A DNA stretch of 64,000 nucleotides from Lentibacillus populi (GCA_014642895.1 BMJD01000006.1:69578-133577), one strand, 5' to 3'; shown: positions 7,732 to 16,569, counted from the first letter of the stretch. A program made the numbers and translations. Notes: generated from the sequence alone by a model not told the origin.

Positions 7732-8697
7732 CTATTTCTGTCTGGCCATTCGTTCCCATTTTCGTAAATATGGATATGGGTCAAAGGACCATTCACTATA
7801 GCCATTATCTTTATACATTCCATAATGCAGGTGTGGCGGGAATTTTCCCGATGTTCCTGGAGGGCCGTATCCAGTTGAACCGACACTGCCAAGCACATCA
7901 CCAGGCTTGACCACCTGACCAACTTTAATCTTATCGTCATAGCCGCTTAAATGTCCGTAATAATGATAAATGTTATTAATATCCCGGATTCCAAGCCGCC
8001 AGCCGCCATATAAGTTCCAGCCTTTCATTTCGATAACCCCATAGGTTGTTGATTTTACCGGGGTGCCGTAGCCTGCGAAAATATCTGTTCCTTCATGGAT
8101 ACGTACGCCGCCAAAACCGCGTCTATCCCCCCATGTGCTCCGGTAACTGTAATTATACTTAATGGATACCGGAAAGTCCCGATCCTTCAGATTTAATTTT
8201 TGAAACTGTTGGAACACCTTGGCAGTACTCATAATGGTTTGTACGGTCAGATCACGTTTGTAGTAATGCCACAGTCCGATTTTTATATCATCTTTTGTTG
8301 GTCCGTAGCTTAAGAGCCAGTTAGCCATTGTGAATAAAGCATCCTCTGGGTTACCGGGGTCAGCTTTTTTATCTCCGTTTCCATCCTTGCCAATACCACT
8401 GAAAAAGGCAATTACGTCCTGATCTGTAATCATAGCACTGTTTCCGAGTCCATACCACAGCTCGTCAGGAAAAGATATGGAAATTACTTTTTCATTAGAT
8501 GTGTCTTTTTCCGTATTCCGTTCATATTGGTCAATAGCAGCAATGTAATACCACGGGATTTGCGTTACGGCTTCCGTTTTTTTATATAGAGACATTCGCT
8601 TTTTATAAATGGAATCGTCCGCAGATGTTTGTTCAGCCCCCAGTATAAAGGAAAGGAACAGGAAAAAAAGGAACATATAAGTACGTTTGTTGAACAT
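7732..8697 (-). CDS. lytH: Spore cortex L-Ala-D-Glu peptidase LytH (M23 family)
   Basis: 321 residues. A hydrophobic signal segment occupies residues 5-25. An N-terminal region is followed by an M23/LytM peptidase domain with HEGTD (H201, D205), HYYGH and PPHLHYG (H289, H291), the zinc ligands and catalytic histidine. In B. subtilis LytH removes side chains to leave single L-alanine residues in the spore cortex. GAGGTGA precedes the ATG. In B. subtilis lipA sits between lytH and yutC; here it is absent. Confidence 0.9.
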   Translation of the reverse strand: MFNKRTYMFLFFLFLSFILGAEQTSADDSIYKKRMSLYKKTEAVTQIPWYYIAAIDQYERNTEKDTSNEKVISISFPDELWYGLGNSAMITDQDVIAFFSGIGKDGNGDKKADPGNPEDALFTMANWLLSYGPTKDDIKIGLWHYYKRDLTVQTIMSTAKVFQQFQKLNLKDRDFPVSIKYNYSYRSTWGDRRGFGGVRIHEGTDIFAGYGTPVKSTTYGVIEMKGWNLYGGWRLGIRDINNIYHYYGHLSGYDDKIKVGQVVKPGDVLGSVGSTGYGPPGTSGKFPPHLHYGMYKDNGYSEWSFDPYPYLRKWERMARQK

Positions 8698-8725
8698 CTT
8701 ATGTCACCTCAAATTTTTATATAGG

Positions 8726-8759
8726 CAAAGAGGGCGGTCTTTTTTTGCCGCCCCCTTTG
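8726..8759 (-). terminator. Hairpin between the lipoprotein relic and lytH
   Basis: A GC-rich stem (GGGCGG with CCGCCC, extended by AAAG/CTTT) lies between the lipoprotein relic and lytH. Read on the minus strand the tail is AT-rich but not a clean U run. Confidence 0.45.
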
Positions 8760-8807
8760 TGGAGGATCGGAAAGTTTGGGATATTCATGTCAACCTGAAA
8801 TTTAATC

Positions 8808-9374
8808 TTATTTTTGCTTGTTGTCATCTCTTCCTTGCGGGGATTTGTTCATCTCATTAATAATCTGTTCTATTGTGTTGTCATAATTTTTATTTGTCGC
8901 ACTTGAATTATGCAGACTTTGGATATCGTTCATCAATGTTCCGTTGTCGGAAACGTAAACGTCAAAAAATCCAGGCATCGTTGATTTAGCTGTTTTACTG
9001 GCAATATCCGCTGCAGTCCTGTCATCCAGGTTATCGTTTTTTTGGTAGGCAATCAGCACTTCTTCGTCGGTAACAAGTGTAGCAACCTCATCAAATCCCT
9101 CATTACGCAAAATCAGCCGTGTAATCATGTCAGCCATTCTGGTACGGTCGATTCGAACGGAATGATTACGCTCCGTATCACTATTTAATTGATCCTTATC
9201 GTAGCGAACATAACCAAGTTTATTATCCGTCTCCTGGTCTGTTGGTGTATGTTCTCATGTTGGATCCAATTCATCGGATATTTGCTCTTGTTCACTTGTT
9301 GCATTGTTTCCCCCATTACATCCAGCAACAATTGCCAAGCTTAAGACAGATGATAGAAAAACCTTCCATTTCAT
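8808..9374 (-). pseudogene. YhcN/YlaJ-type spore lipoprotein gene broken by an in-frame TGA
   Basis: Read on the minus strand from an ATG at 9374 with AGGAGG upstream, the frame encodes a lipoprotein signal (KWKVFLSSVLSLAIVAGC), a low-complexity linker, then TGA at 9257-9255 (codon 40). It continues in the same frame as NKLGYVRYDKDQLNSD and a C-terminal domain with MADMITRLILRNEGFDEVATLVTD typical of YhcN/YlaJ sporulation lipoproteins. The position beside yutD matches B. subtilis yutC. All other parts look intact, so this is either a very recent nonsense mutation or a sequence error. Without readthrough only a 39-residue fragment would be made. Confidence 0.8.
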
Positions 9375-9525
9375 CGATTGACCTCCTAAAGGCAAGATGA
9401 TATTCCCCTCACCTGTTAGTTTGCAGTGCTCCTAAAAAATCATACGGATAATATAAAAGGTTAAGCTTTGTAATTTCTGGTTACCGTTCGAATAAGTGTG
9501 ATAAACTATAACCAAGGTAAGTGGG

Positions 9526-9810
9526 GTGAAAGAGTTGATTGAAATTCAAGGAAAATATTATGAAATTATTGAAAACATTAAAAATGCTTTTAAGGAAACA
9601 GCACTGCATGACCGGTATTCGGATATATTATCGAAATATGACTATATTGTGGGCGACTGGGGTTATGATCAGCTTAGATTAAAAGGGTTTTATGCTGATC
9701 ACAATGCAAAGGCATCGTTTGATACAAAAATTAGTGCGCTTGATGATTATTTGTATGAATATTGTAATTTTGGCTGTGCTTATTTTGTTTTAAAAAAGAT
9801 CGATAAGTAG
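9526..9810 (+). CDS. yutD: DUF1027 protein YutD
   Basis: 94 residues, close to B. subtilis YutD. The core SKYDYIVGDWGYDQLRLKGF and the C-terminal YLYEYCNFGCAYFVLKK define the family, whose function is unknown. The GTG at 9526 is given as the start; a TTG at 9535, with GGGGTGA 5-6 bases upstream, is an equally good alternative and would remove three residues. Confidence 0.85.
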   Translation: MKELIEIQGKYYEIIENIKNAFKETALHDRYSDILSKYDYIVGDWGYDQLRLKGFYADHNAKASFDTKISALDDYLYEYCNFGCAYFVLKKIDK

Positions 9811-9817
9811 GAGGGCA

Positions 9818-9855
9818 GTCCCCCGCTATTTTAATGAATTAACGTACCGGGGGAC
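9818..9855. terminator. Hairpin between convergent genes
   Basis: GTCCCCCG pairs with CGGGGGAC across a 22-base AT-rich loop, between the yutD stop and the stop of the minus-strand gene at 9861. There is no strong U tract on either strand. Confidence 0.4.
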
Positions 9856-9860
9856 AGTTC

Positions 9861-10145
9861 CTATTCTTCCTGTTGCGGGTGGACATCGTCAGGCTCGTCG
9901 TGGATCGGGTGGGCGCCAGGAGTTTGTCGTGGCAAATCTTCATGTAGCTCCCGGTAAGGAAATACAAAAGCGCTGTCACGACGCTGATGGTCAGTCCAAG
10001 GGGTTGACTTGCTTGAAGTAATAGGCTTATCTTCGTTGATTGGTGAGCCAACTGGACCCTCCGGAAATTCTTCCGGGATTAAAAAATTTTCTCTCCGGTT
10101 CACGTTGGAAAAATCCGAGTAATGCTTTTTATCCTTTTTTCCCAT
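9861..10145 (-). CDS. Small hydrophilic protein of unknown function
   Basis: 94 residues from the ATG at 10145, which has AAAGGGTG upstream; a GTG three codons earlier lies inside that ribosome site. The product is soluble, proline- and aspartate-rich, starts MGKKDKKHYSDFSN and contains FVFPYRELHEDLPRQTPGAH. There is no signal peptide or membrane segment. I do not recognise the family. It is convergent with yutD. Confidence 0.6.
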   Translation of the reverse strand: MGKKDKKHYSDFSNVNRRENFLIPEEFPEGPVGSPINEDKPITSSKSTPWTDHQRRDSAFVFPYRELHEDLPRQTPGAHPIHDEPDDVHPQQEE

Positions 10146-10264
10146 TTCATACACCCTTTCTTATAAGCAAGCCTCTAAATAGTTTTTGCAAAAAGAAAGG
10201 TTATATCATGCCAATTGCTGGTATTAATTAGCCAAGCTTCTGTCCGGGCAGTATATTCAGGTTG

Positions 10265-10540
10265 TTAAGCTTGAAATATTTCGCCCAAAAAGGTGCGTAT
10301 CTCATCTGCTTCTATTTCCGTAACCTGAAATACGTGTTCCATTCTTCCTTTTTCCGCAATATCTTCCGGTCCCAATATGGCAAAGTGGTTCTTGCGCAAA
10401 TCAATTACAATCTTTTTTTGCGGATCTTCTTTATCTTTGATAAATGCAAAATCATACCGGTGAAATTTGCCCATAAAACTGACATACCGAACTTCTTTTG
10501 TCACCGTTTCATCTTTTAAATAATCAAATGTTCTGCGCAT
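10265..10540 (-). CDS. DUF3055 family protein
   Basis: 91 residues from the ATG at 10540 (TGAGGAGA upstream). The pattern RYVSFMGKFHRYDFAFI, then KKIVIDLRKNHFAILGPEDI and a C-terminal MEHVFQVTEIEADEIRTFL resembles the small DUF3055 family of Bacilli, whose function is unknown. It is divergent from yutE, sharing a symmetric promoter region. Confidence 0.7.
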   Translation of the reverse strand: MRRTFDYLKDETVTKEVRYVSFMGKFHRYDFAFIKDKEDPQKKIVIDLRKNHFAILGPEDIAEKGRMEHVFQVTEIEADEIRTFLGEIFQA

Positions 10541-10574
10541 GTAATTCTCCTCACTCAATAATGATATTTGTTTC

Positions 10575-10620
10575 ACTATACCACGTTTTGCTTAATGGAT
10601 CATTTTTAATGTGGTATAGT
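10575..10620. promoter_or_regulatory. Symmetric divergent promoter between DUF3055 gene and yutE
   Basis: ACTATACCAC (10575-10584) and GTGGTATAGT (10611-10620) are perfect 10-bp inverted copies 26 bases apart. Each contains an outward-facing extended -10 (TGGTATAGT), one reading into yutE and the other into the DUF3055 gene. No good -35 boxes are seen, as expected for extended -10 promoters. Confidence 0.65.
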
Positions 10621-10651
10621 AAAACTACTTGGACAGCTGGGGGTAAAGGAA

Positions 10652-11089
10652 ATGTATTTTGTTGATCGTGAAAAAATTGAACAAACACTTGCATATATGG
10701 ACTTTTTGCTTCAAGAAGCAGAAGGGTTATATGTTAATTCGGTTATGGAAAAGCTTGGTTTGGAACGAATTACACAAATGGTTGCAGAAGCTATTCTTGA
10801 CGTTGGCAACATGATGATTGACGGTTTTATTATGCGGGACCCAGGCGGATTTGACGATATAATTGATATTTTAATTGACGAGAAGGTCTTACCAAAAGAG
10901 GATGAAGCTGTTTACAAAGAAATGATTCAGCTGCGAAAAATGGTTGTAAAGGATTATTTAACGATTGATCATCAAAACTTAAGTACTACTATTTTGGATA
11001 ACAAAGATGTGCTCGATCAATTTAGTACGCATGTACGCTATTACCTTGATAATGAGTTAGGTGTGGCAAATGCATTTTCGAATGAGTAA
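10652..11089 (+). CDS. yutE: DUF86 protein YutE
   Basis: 145 residues beginning MYFVDREKIEQTLAYMDFLL, with the DUF86 core LDVGNMMIDGFIMRDPGGFDDI. DUF86 proteins share the HepT fold. HepT toxins pair with MNT nucleotidyltransferases, but no MNT gene is adjacent, so a toxin role is not supported here. It lies 23 bases upstream of yutF, probably in the same transcript, driven by the divergent promoter. Confidence 0.85.
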   Translation: MYFVDREKIEQTLAYMDFLLQEAEGLYVNSVMEKLGLERITQMVAEAILDVGNMMIDGFIMRDPGGFDDIIDILIDEKVLPKEDEAVYKEMIQLRKMVVKDYLTIDHQNLSTTILDNKDVLDQFSTHVRYYLDNELGVANAFSNE

Positions 11090-11112
11090 TAAAGAAAAGA
11101 GGCGCCACTAAC

Positions 11113-11883
11113 GTGAAAAAATACAGCGCATATTTAATTGATTTGGACGGAACAATGTATCGTGGCAATGAGCGTGTTGAAGCAGCTGCTGAATTTGTAG
11201 AAGCATTACATCGAAAAGGGATTCCGTATTTATTTTTAACGAATAATTCATCGAAAACCCAGGCACAAATAGCGGAAAAATTGTCCGGAATGGGGATAAG
11301 ATCAACACAGGATAGTGTGTTTACCTCAAGTATGGCAACTGCCAAGTACATCAAGCAGCTTAAAAAGGATGCTCGCTGTTTTGTAATTGGCGAAGAAGGG
11401 TTAATTGATGCAATACAAAGCGAAGACTTGCTGATTACCGATGATGATGCAGATTTTGTTGTTGTCGGTATTGATCGTGACATTAATTATGAAAAACTGG
11501 CAGCGGCAACTTTAGCTGTTCGCAATGGGGCATCGTTTATTTCGACAAACAGTGATATTGCCATTCCGACTGAACGAGGACTTGTTCCGGGAAACGGCGC
11601 ACTTACCGCGGTCATCACTGTCAGCACTGGTAAGGAGCCGATTTTTATCGGGAAACCGGAGAAGATTATTACGAATGAAGCATTAACGGCACTTGGTTTT
11701 GCAAAAGAACAGACATTAATGGTAGGAGATAATTATCATACAGACATCCTTGCCGGTATACGTGCTGGTATTGATACGTTAATGGTGTTTACTGGTGTGA
11801 CACCATTTGAAGATTTTCCTAAAATGGAAAAGAAACCGACATATCATGTGCAAAATTTATCGGAGTGGATGGACTACATATGA
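11113..11883 (+). CDS. yutF: HAD-family sugar/nucleotide phosphatase YutF (NagD-like)
   Basis: 256 residues from a GTG start. HAD motif I is AYLIDLDGTMYRGN near residue 6, motif II is LFLTNNSS, motif III uses the lysine in IFIGKPEK, and motif IV is LMVGDNYHTDI. This arrangement with a C2 cap is the NagD/p-nitrophenyl phosphatase subgroup, cytoplasmic phosphatases of sugar phosphates or nucleotides. The last helix ends against a hairpin shared with yutG. Confidence 0.88.
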   Translation: MKKYSAYLIDLDGTMYRGNERVEAAAEFVEALHRKGIPYLFLTNNSSKTQAQIAEKLSGMGIRSTQDSVFTSSMATAKYIKQLKKDARCFVIGEEGLIDAIQSEDLLITDDDADFVVVGIDRDINYEKLAAATLAVRNGASFISTNSDIAIPTERGLVPGNGALTAVITVSTGKEPIFIGKPEKIITNEALTALGFAKEQTLMVGDNYHTDILAGIRAGIDTLMVFTGVTPFEDFPKMEKKPTYHVQNLSEWMDYI

Positions 11884-11884
11884 A

Positions 11885-11910
11885 AGGGAGTGCTGTTTTA
11901 GGCACTCCCT
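11885..11910. terminator. Hairpin between convergent yutF and yutG
   Basis: AGGGAGTGC pairs with GCACTCCCT around an 8-base loop, immediately after the yutF stop. U tracts are weak on both strands. Confidence 0.55.
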
Positions 11911-11916
11911 TACTCA

Positions 11917-12432
11917 CTAATCATCCAGCTGTTTCACATCAGCACTGCCGTGTGCAAGTCTGCTCGATGCAGCAGCGGCGATTGCCCCAACAATATCATC
12001 AAGGAATGTGTGACACTCACCGGTTGATTTATCATTTAACCGTTCAAGAATTCCTGGTTTTTGTTTATCAATGTAACCATAATTTGTGAACCCAATCGAA
12101 CCATATACATTGACAATTGACAGGGCAATGATTTCATCGACACCATATAAGCTTTCGTCTGTTTCAATGGTTTGCTGGAGAGGATGATCCAATTTATTCT
12201 GCTCAGCAAGTTTATCAAGCTGAATTCCGGTGAGAATCGCATTTTGCACTTCTCTTTTCGTTAAGACGCGATCAACATTAAATCTACATTCTTCCATACT
12301 TAAATCATCATGGTACTTTACTTGTAAGTAATAAACAAGTTCAGCGATATCATCAAGGGTGACGCCTCTTTCCGTTAACCATTCCCTTGCTTTTAATTCC
12401 AATTCACTTTGTTTTGTATTTTTATCCATCAT
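11917..12432 (-). CDS. yutG: PgpA-related phosphatase domain protein YutG
   Basis: About 171 residues. It has LTERGVTLDDIAELVYYLQ, TDESLYGVDEIIALSIVNVYG and the C-terminal TFLDDIVGAIAAAASSRLAHG, the pattern of the YutG branch of the phosphatidylglycerophosphatase A superfamily. Unlike classical PgpA it lacks clear membrane helices. Starts at 12432 or 12429 follow AAAGGTGAT; a GTG at 12438 overlaps that site. The substrate is unproven. Confidence 0.85.
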   Translation of the reverse strand: MMDKNTKQSELELKAREWLTERGVTLDDIAELVYYLQVKYHDDLSMEECRFNVDRVLTKREVQNAILTGIQLDKLAEQNKLDHPLQQTIETDESLYGVDEIIALSIVNVYGSIGFTNYGYIDKQKPGILERLNDKSTGECHTFLDDIVGAIAAAASSRLAHGSADVKQLDD

Positions 12433-12528
12433 GATCACCTTTCATTTATATATTTCGAGATCCCAAGTAAAAAAGTGCTGCTGACCAACATAGACTATAA
12501 TAAATAGGCTTTTACAGGAGGGATCTTT

Positions 12529-13500
12529 TTGCAGGACTTACTTGCTACATATTATGATATCCAAACGGAAGGGACCGTAATGCTGGATAACCGATATGGC
12601 AATAAAAATGGTGAATATATCTATTTTATCATTTCGGCAGACAACAAGGAAGCTATTCATATGGAACAAGCGGCACTTGCATATTATTTAGCAGAAAACA
12701 ATTATCATCACACCGCGCTTCCGATTCAGACGAGGCATGGTGATTGGTTTCTGGAATATCAGGGGAAACACTATCTCGTTTTACAGGTGAACTTATTGGG
12801 AGAGCGTAATCCATCTTCTCCCGGCAGACAGCTGGCTGAATTTCACGAGCTCGGAGCAACGTATCGCTATGAACCACAGAAAATATCCAGTTATGGTCAA
12901 TGGAAACAGCTATGGATTAATAAACTGACCGGATTTGAAAAAAAGTTGAGTCAGGAGGCAGAAGAACATCCTTGTGATTATTATCGACGGGTCAAGGATG
13001 CATTTCCCTATATCATCGGATTAAGTGAAAATGCAATTCAATACGTCCAGGAAACAGAACAGGAATATCGTTTTGACAATGCTGATCAAGGTACAATAGC
13101 CTTTAAACGTTATCAGGATAGTATAACGAAGCCCGTTATTTGGACCGATCGTTTAGTGTATGATCATCCGGTAAGAGACTTGGCGGAACATGTTCGCTAT
13201 TTATTTTTACAGGATGGAAACAAAAAAAACGATCTGAATTTATTTCTCCATGACTACCAATCGATTCGACCATTATCAGTATTCAGCTGGAGACTATTGT
13301 ATGCCAGATTAATTTTTCCTATCCATCTGTTTGACGTGTTGGAGAGGGGGTTTAACCAAGAGGATTCAGATCTGCTTGATCAGGAATTAACTCATTTATT
13401 AGCGAAACAAACCGTCTATGAAAAACGGCTGGGAGAGTTTTTTGACGATTTAGGAATTGATCATCAAGGTCTACAGATTCCTGTGTTACACTGGGTATAA
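12529..13500 (+). CDS. yutH: Spore-coat-associated kinase-like protein YutH
   Basis: 323 residues from a TTG start with AGGAGGG 7 bases upstream. The sequence resembles the CotS/YutH branch of the aminoglycoside-phosphotransferase-like fold, with a conserved GRQLAEFHELGATYRY segment and a late RLVYDHPVRDLAEHVRYLF. In B. subtilis YutH is a coat protein. Some catalytic kinase residues seem not to be conserved, so enzymatic activity is doubtful. It lies 24 bases before the dehydrogenase gene and may share its transcript. Confidence 0.8.
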   Translation: MQDLLATYYDIQTEGTVMLDNRYGNKNGEYIYFIISADNKEAIHMEQAALAYYLAENNYHHTALPIQTRHGDWFLEYQGKHYLVLQVNLLGERNPSSPGRQLAEFHELGATYRYEPQKISSYGQWKQLWINKLTGFEKKLSQEAEEHPCDYYRRVKDAFPYIIGLSENAIQYVQETEQEYRFDNADQGTIAFKRYQDSITKPVIWTDRLVYDHPVRDLAEHVRYLFLQDGNKKNDLNLFLHDYQSIRPLSVFSWRLLYARLIFPIHLFDVLERGFNQEDSDLLDQELTHLLAKQTVYEKRLGEFFDDLGIDHQGLQIPVLHWV

Positions 13501-13524
13501 GAAGGATTATACATGAGGTGAGGC

Positions 13525-14490
13525 ATGATGACAAAAAGCAGTATTTATATCACAAGAAAACTTCCAGAAGAAGTGATTGAACCATACCGGAAATTATTCC
13601 ATATTCGCATGTGGGAAAGGGAGGATGTACCGGTTCCAAGAGATTTGCTAATAAAGGAAGTAAAAGATGCAGATGGGCTATTTTGTCTGTTAACGGAGAA
13701 AATAGATCAGGAAGTGCTGGAGCATGCCTCCCATTTAAAAATTGTCGCCAACATGGCAGTTGGCTATGACAATATCGATGTGAAAGCTGCAGCAAAATTA
13801 GGCATTACTGTTACGAATACACCAGACGTGCTGACGGAAACAACAGCTGATTTGGCGTTCGCTTTGCTAATGACCACCGCAAGAAGAATGATGGAAGCAA
13901 GTGATTATATCAAAGCAGACCACTGGCAGTATTGGTCACCCCTTTTACTTGCTGGATCAGATATACATCATAAAACAATCGGGATTGTTGGAATGGGGCG
14001 GATTGGTACGGCGATTGCGAGACGTGCCAGCGGTTTTGGCATGGACATTTTGTATCATAACCGATCGCGGCATCCTCGTGCGGAAGAACAGCTGCATGCA
14101 GTATATGCTGATTTTGATACAATCCTTGGAAAATCCGATTTTGTCGTGTCGGTGATCCCGCTGACAAAGGAAACAGAGCGGATGTTTGATCAGCAGGCAT
14201 TTGAAAAGATGAAGCAATCGGGGATTTTTATCAATGTGTCACGCGGTGGAGTAGTGGATGAATGCGCGCTTTATAAGGCATTGGTAAAAAAGGAAATACG
14301 TGCTGCCGGGCTGGATGTTTTCGAAAAGGAACCGATCAGAAAAGACCATCCGCTTTTGCAATTGGAGAATGTCGTTTGCCTCCCGCATATTGGATCGGCT
14401 AGTGTAGAAACACGTATGGAAATGGCTCGTTTATGCTTGGAAAATATCCGAAATGTATTAAATGGAGAGGAACCGATGACCCCGGTTTAA
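13525..14490 (+). CDS. D-isomer-specific 2-hydroxyacid dehydrogenase (glyoxylate/hydroxypyruvate reductase type)
   Basis: 321 residues. It carries the substrate-domain stretch MAVGYDNIDVKAAAKLGI, the NAD(P) Rossmann motif GIVGMGRIGTAIARRASGFG, and the catalytic triad context NVSRGGVVDE (arginine), DVFEKEP (glutamate) and LPHIGSA (histidine). These features place it with GyaR/GhrB-type enzymes that reduce glyoxylate or hydroxypyruvate in the cytoplasm. GAGGTGAGG precedes tandem ATG codons (13525 and 13528). The exact substrate cannot be assigned. Confidence 0.88.
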   Translation: MMTKSSIYITRKLPEEVIEPYRKLFHIRMWEREDVPVPRDLLIKEVKDADGLFCLLTEKIDQEVLEHASHLKIVANMAVGYDNIDVKAAAKLGITVTNTPDVLTETTADLAFALLMTTARRMMEASDYIKADHWQYWSPLLLAGSDIHHKTIGIVGMGRIGTAIARRASGFGMDILYHNRSRHPRAEEQLHAVYADFDTILGKSDFVVSVIPLTKETERMFDQQAFEKMKQSGIFINVSRGGVVDECALYKALVKKEIRAAGLDVFEKEPIRKDHPLLQLENVVCLPHIGSASVETRMEMARLCLENIRNVLNGEEPMTPV

Positions 14491-14500
14491 GAAGGAAAAA

Positions 14501-14525
14501 GGCAGACACTTAGGAAGTGTCTGCC
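14501..14525 (-). terminator. Terminator for yutI (minus strand)
   Basis: A perfect 11-bp stem (GGCAGACACTT with AAGTGTCTGCC). On the minus strand it is followed by TTTTTCC, so it serves yutI; on the plus strand there is no U run. Confidence 0.75.
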
Positions 14526-14536
14526 ATATTATCGAT

Positions 14537-14761
14537 TTAGAATACCTGTTCAATCTCCGTTACACCTGGAACCTCGGCCATTAACGCACGCTCGATTCCG
14601 GCTTTCAAAGTGATGGTTGAGCTCGGGCAATTGCCACATGCTCCCATAAGACGAATAAGTACAATACCATCTTCATCAACATCAATTAACTCCACATCGC
14701 CGCCATCACGCAGTAAGAATGGACGTAATTTTTCCAGTACTTCGCGAACTTGTTCTCGCAT
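14537..14761 (-). CDS. yutI: NifU-like Fe-S scaffold YutI
   Basis: 74 residues, a stand-alone NifU C-terminal domain with [17 protein letters not shown] and the cluster-binding GACGNCPSS (C42, C45). It holds or carries Fe-S clusters in the cytoplasm. A second Fe-S carrier, yutM, lies 1.7 kb away on the other strand, as in B. subtilis. Confidence 0.9.
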   Translation of the reverse strand: MREQVREVLEKLRPFLLRDGGDVELIDVDEDGIVLIRLMGACGNCPSSTITLKAGIERALMAEVPGVTEIEQVF

Positions 14762-14914
14762 TATCCATCTTCTCCTTTCTTGGTACTATTATAAGCTGAA
14801 TAACGAAAAAAATCTATTGGGAATTTATATGCTTAGTAATCCAGATAGTATTATTTTATCTTTTATTAAAGTTTTTGTAAAATAAAAGTAACTACAATGG
14901 TGGAGGTTTTGCTA

Positions 14915-15244
14915 ATGGGGAGGAAGAAGGTAACGATTACAATTTACGGGGCAGAGCAAATTTGTGCAAGCTGTGTAGGTGCACCAGGTTCAAAGGATAC
15001 GTATGAGTGGCTCCAGGCAGCAATCGCCAGAAAATATAATGCTGATGTTGTAGAATATGAATATATTGATATAAACAAGCCACCAGAAGCAGGAAAGCAT
15101 AAGCAATTTGCGAAACGTGTATTGGAGGAGGATATGTTTTTCCCAATCATTTTTGTCAATGATGAAATGGTTGCAGAGGGAATTCCCAGATTAAAAACAA
15201 TTTATCAGGCTTTGGATCAACATGGTGTGAAACTTTTAGCATAA
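14915..15244 (+). CDS. yuzD: Thioredoxin-like DUF1462 protein YuzD
   Basis: 109 residues from the ATG at 14915, with TGGAGG 8 bases upstream; an ATG at 14897 precedes that site. It begins MGRKKVTITIYGAEQICASC, a beta-alpha start with a CxxC motif, followed by the YEYIDINKPPEAGKHKQFA segment of the family. It probably has a redox or metal role near Fe-S genes, but this is unproven. It is 17 bases upstream of dapF and likely co-transcribed. Confidence 0.82.
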   Translation: MGRKKVTITIYGAEQICASCVGAPGSKDTYEWLQAAIARKYNADVVEYEYIDINKPPEAGKHKQFAKRVLEEDMFFPIIFVNDEMVAEGIPRLKTIYQALDQHGVKLLA

Positions 15245-15261
15245 GGAAATGAGGACTATTG

Positions 15262-16119
15262 ATGGAAATACCTTTTACAAAAATGCATGGGCTAGGCAAT
15301 AATTATATTTATCTCGATTTATTTCGTTTTGAAATCAAGGAGGAGATGCTGCCTCGATTAGCAAGAGCGGTTTCTGATGTGCACACCGGGATCGGATCGG
15401 ATGGGTTAATTTTAATTCAGCCGAGTGAAGTAGCTGATGTTGGCATGCGGATTTTTAACAAAGACGGTTCGGAAGGAAATACGTGCGGGAATGGCTTGCG
15501 TTGTGTGGCGAAGTACGTTTCAGAGAATAACATTGTTTCTTTTAGAAAGTTTTGGATTGAAACAAAAGCAAATGTTGTTGAGGCAGCGGTAGAACTGGAT
15601 GAAAATGATGATATAAAAGAAATTACAATTAATATGGGTGAACCACGATTAAAGCGTGAGCAAATCCCGATGCTTGGGGGACCTGCAAGTAAGATTATTG
15701 CTGAACCATTTGCAGTTGACGGGCAGCAATTACAGGTAACAGCTATTTCTATGGGGAACCCACATGCTGTATTTTTTGTGGATTCGATTGAAGACGCACC
15801 GTTACACGAACTAGGGCCGGTTATTGAAAAAGATGCCCGTTTTCCCGAAGGCGTTAACGTCGAGTTTGTCGAAATACTATCTGACCGTGAAATGAATTTT
15901 CGTGTCTGGGAACGCGGATCGGGCGTAACAGAGGCGTGCGGTACTGGGGCATGTGCGGCAGTGGTAGCAGCAATTTTGAATGGTTTTATGAAAAAGGGCG
16001 AACGAATATGTGTCCACTTAAGTGGTGGAGATTTGTTTATACATTGGGATAAACAAGGCCAGGTTTGGATGACAGGCGGAGCAGAAGTCATTGCCACGGG
16101 TGTGTTTTACTTGAGTTAA
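15262..16119 (+). CDS. dapF: Diaminopimelate epimerase
   Basis: 285 residues from the ATG at 15262 (TGAGGA upstream; a TTG one codon earlier is also possible). KMHGLGNNYIYLD marks the N-terminal fold. The two catalytic cysteines lie in GNTCGNGLRC and EACGTGACA. The enzyme converts LL- to meso-diaminopimelate for lysine and peptidoglycan synthesis. The position between yuzD and yutM matches B. subtilis. Confidence 0.95.
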   Translation: MEIPFTKMHGLGNNYIYLDLFRFEIKEEMLPRLARAVSDVHTGIGSDGLILIQPSEVADVGMRIFNKDGSEGNTCGNGLRCVAKYVSENNIVSFRKFWIETKANVVEAAVELDENDDIKEITINMGEPRLKREQIPMLGGPASKIIAEPFAVDGQQLQVTAISMGNPHAVFFVDSIEDAPLHELGPVIEKDARFPEGVNVEFVEILSDREMNFRVWERGSGVTEACGTGACAAVVAAILNGFMKKGERICVHLSGGDLFIHWDKQGQVWMTGGAEVIATGVFYLS

Positions 16120-16206
16120 ATCGTTTGAATCAGGATAGAACTGTTAGTATACTAAAGAGTAACAGATCGTTGGTGGGCCATCGGAAAATGAAAAGGAGGA
16201 CATGAA

Positions 16207-16563
16207 ATGGTTATTACATTGACAGAGAACGCTGCTGGTCAAGTAAAGGAAATGATGAAAGACGAAGAAGAAAATGTTCGCCTCAGGTTTGGTATCAAGG
16301 GTGGCGGCTGCAGTGGATTATCCTATTCTTTAGGTTTCGATTATGATGTAAATGAAGAACTGGATATGGTTGACGAAATTAACGGCATTCCCGTTGTCAT
16401 ATTTAAACAGGATATTCCGATTATAGAAGGTACGACAATTGACTTTAAAGAAAATATGATGGGCGGCGGGTTTGCGATCGATAATCCGAATGCTATCGTA
16501 TCATGTGGCTGTGGTTCATCGTTCAAAGCGAAAAATCGCGAAGGTACACCAGAGAAATGCTAA
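16207..16563 (+). CDS. yutM: A-type Fe-S carrier YutM (HesB/IscA family)
   Basis: 118 residues with FGIKGGGCSGLSY (C35) and VSCGCGSSF (C100, C102), the three cysteines of A-type carriers that hold and deliver Fe-S clusters. AGGAGG precedes the ATG. A terminator hairpin follows at once. Function is assigned by family. Confidence 0.92.
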   Translation: MVITLTENAAGQVKEMMKDEEENVRLRFGIKGGGCSGLSYSLGFDYDVNEELDMVDEINGIPVVIFKQDIPIIEGTTIDFKENMMGGGFAIDNPNAIVSCGCGSSFKAKNREGTPEKC

Positions 16564-16569
16564 TGATTG

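Noticed and set aside
10652..11089. HepT/MNT toxin-antitoxin system
   Set aside because: YutE has the DUF86 fold, but no nucleotidyltransferase antitoxin gene is adjacent and the gene sits in conserved core synteny.
15417..16097. 226-residue minus-strand ORF
   Set aside because: It lies entirely antisense to dapF, which has full catalytic motifs; composition is serine/threonine/proline-rich shadow type.
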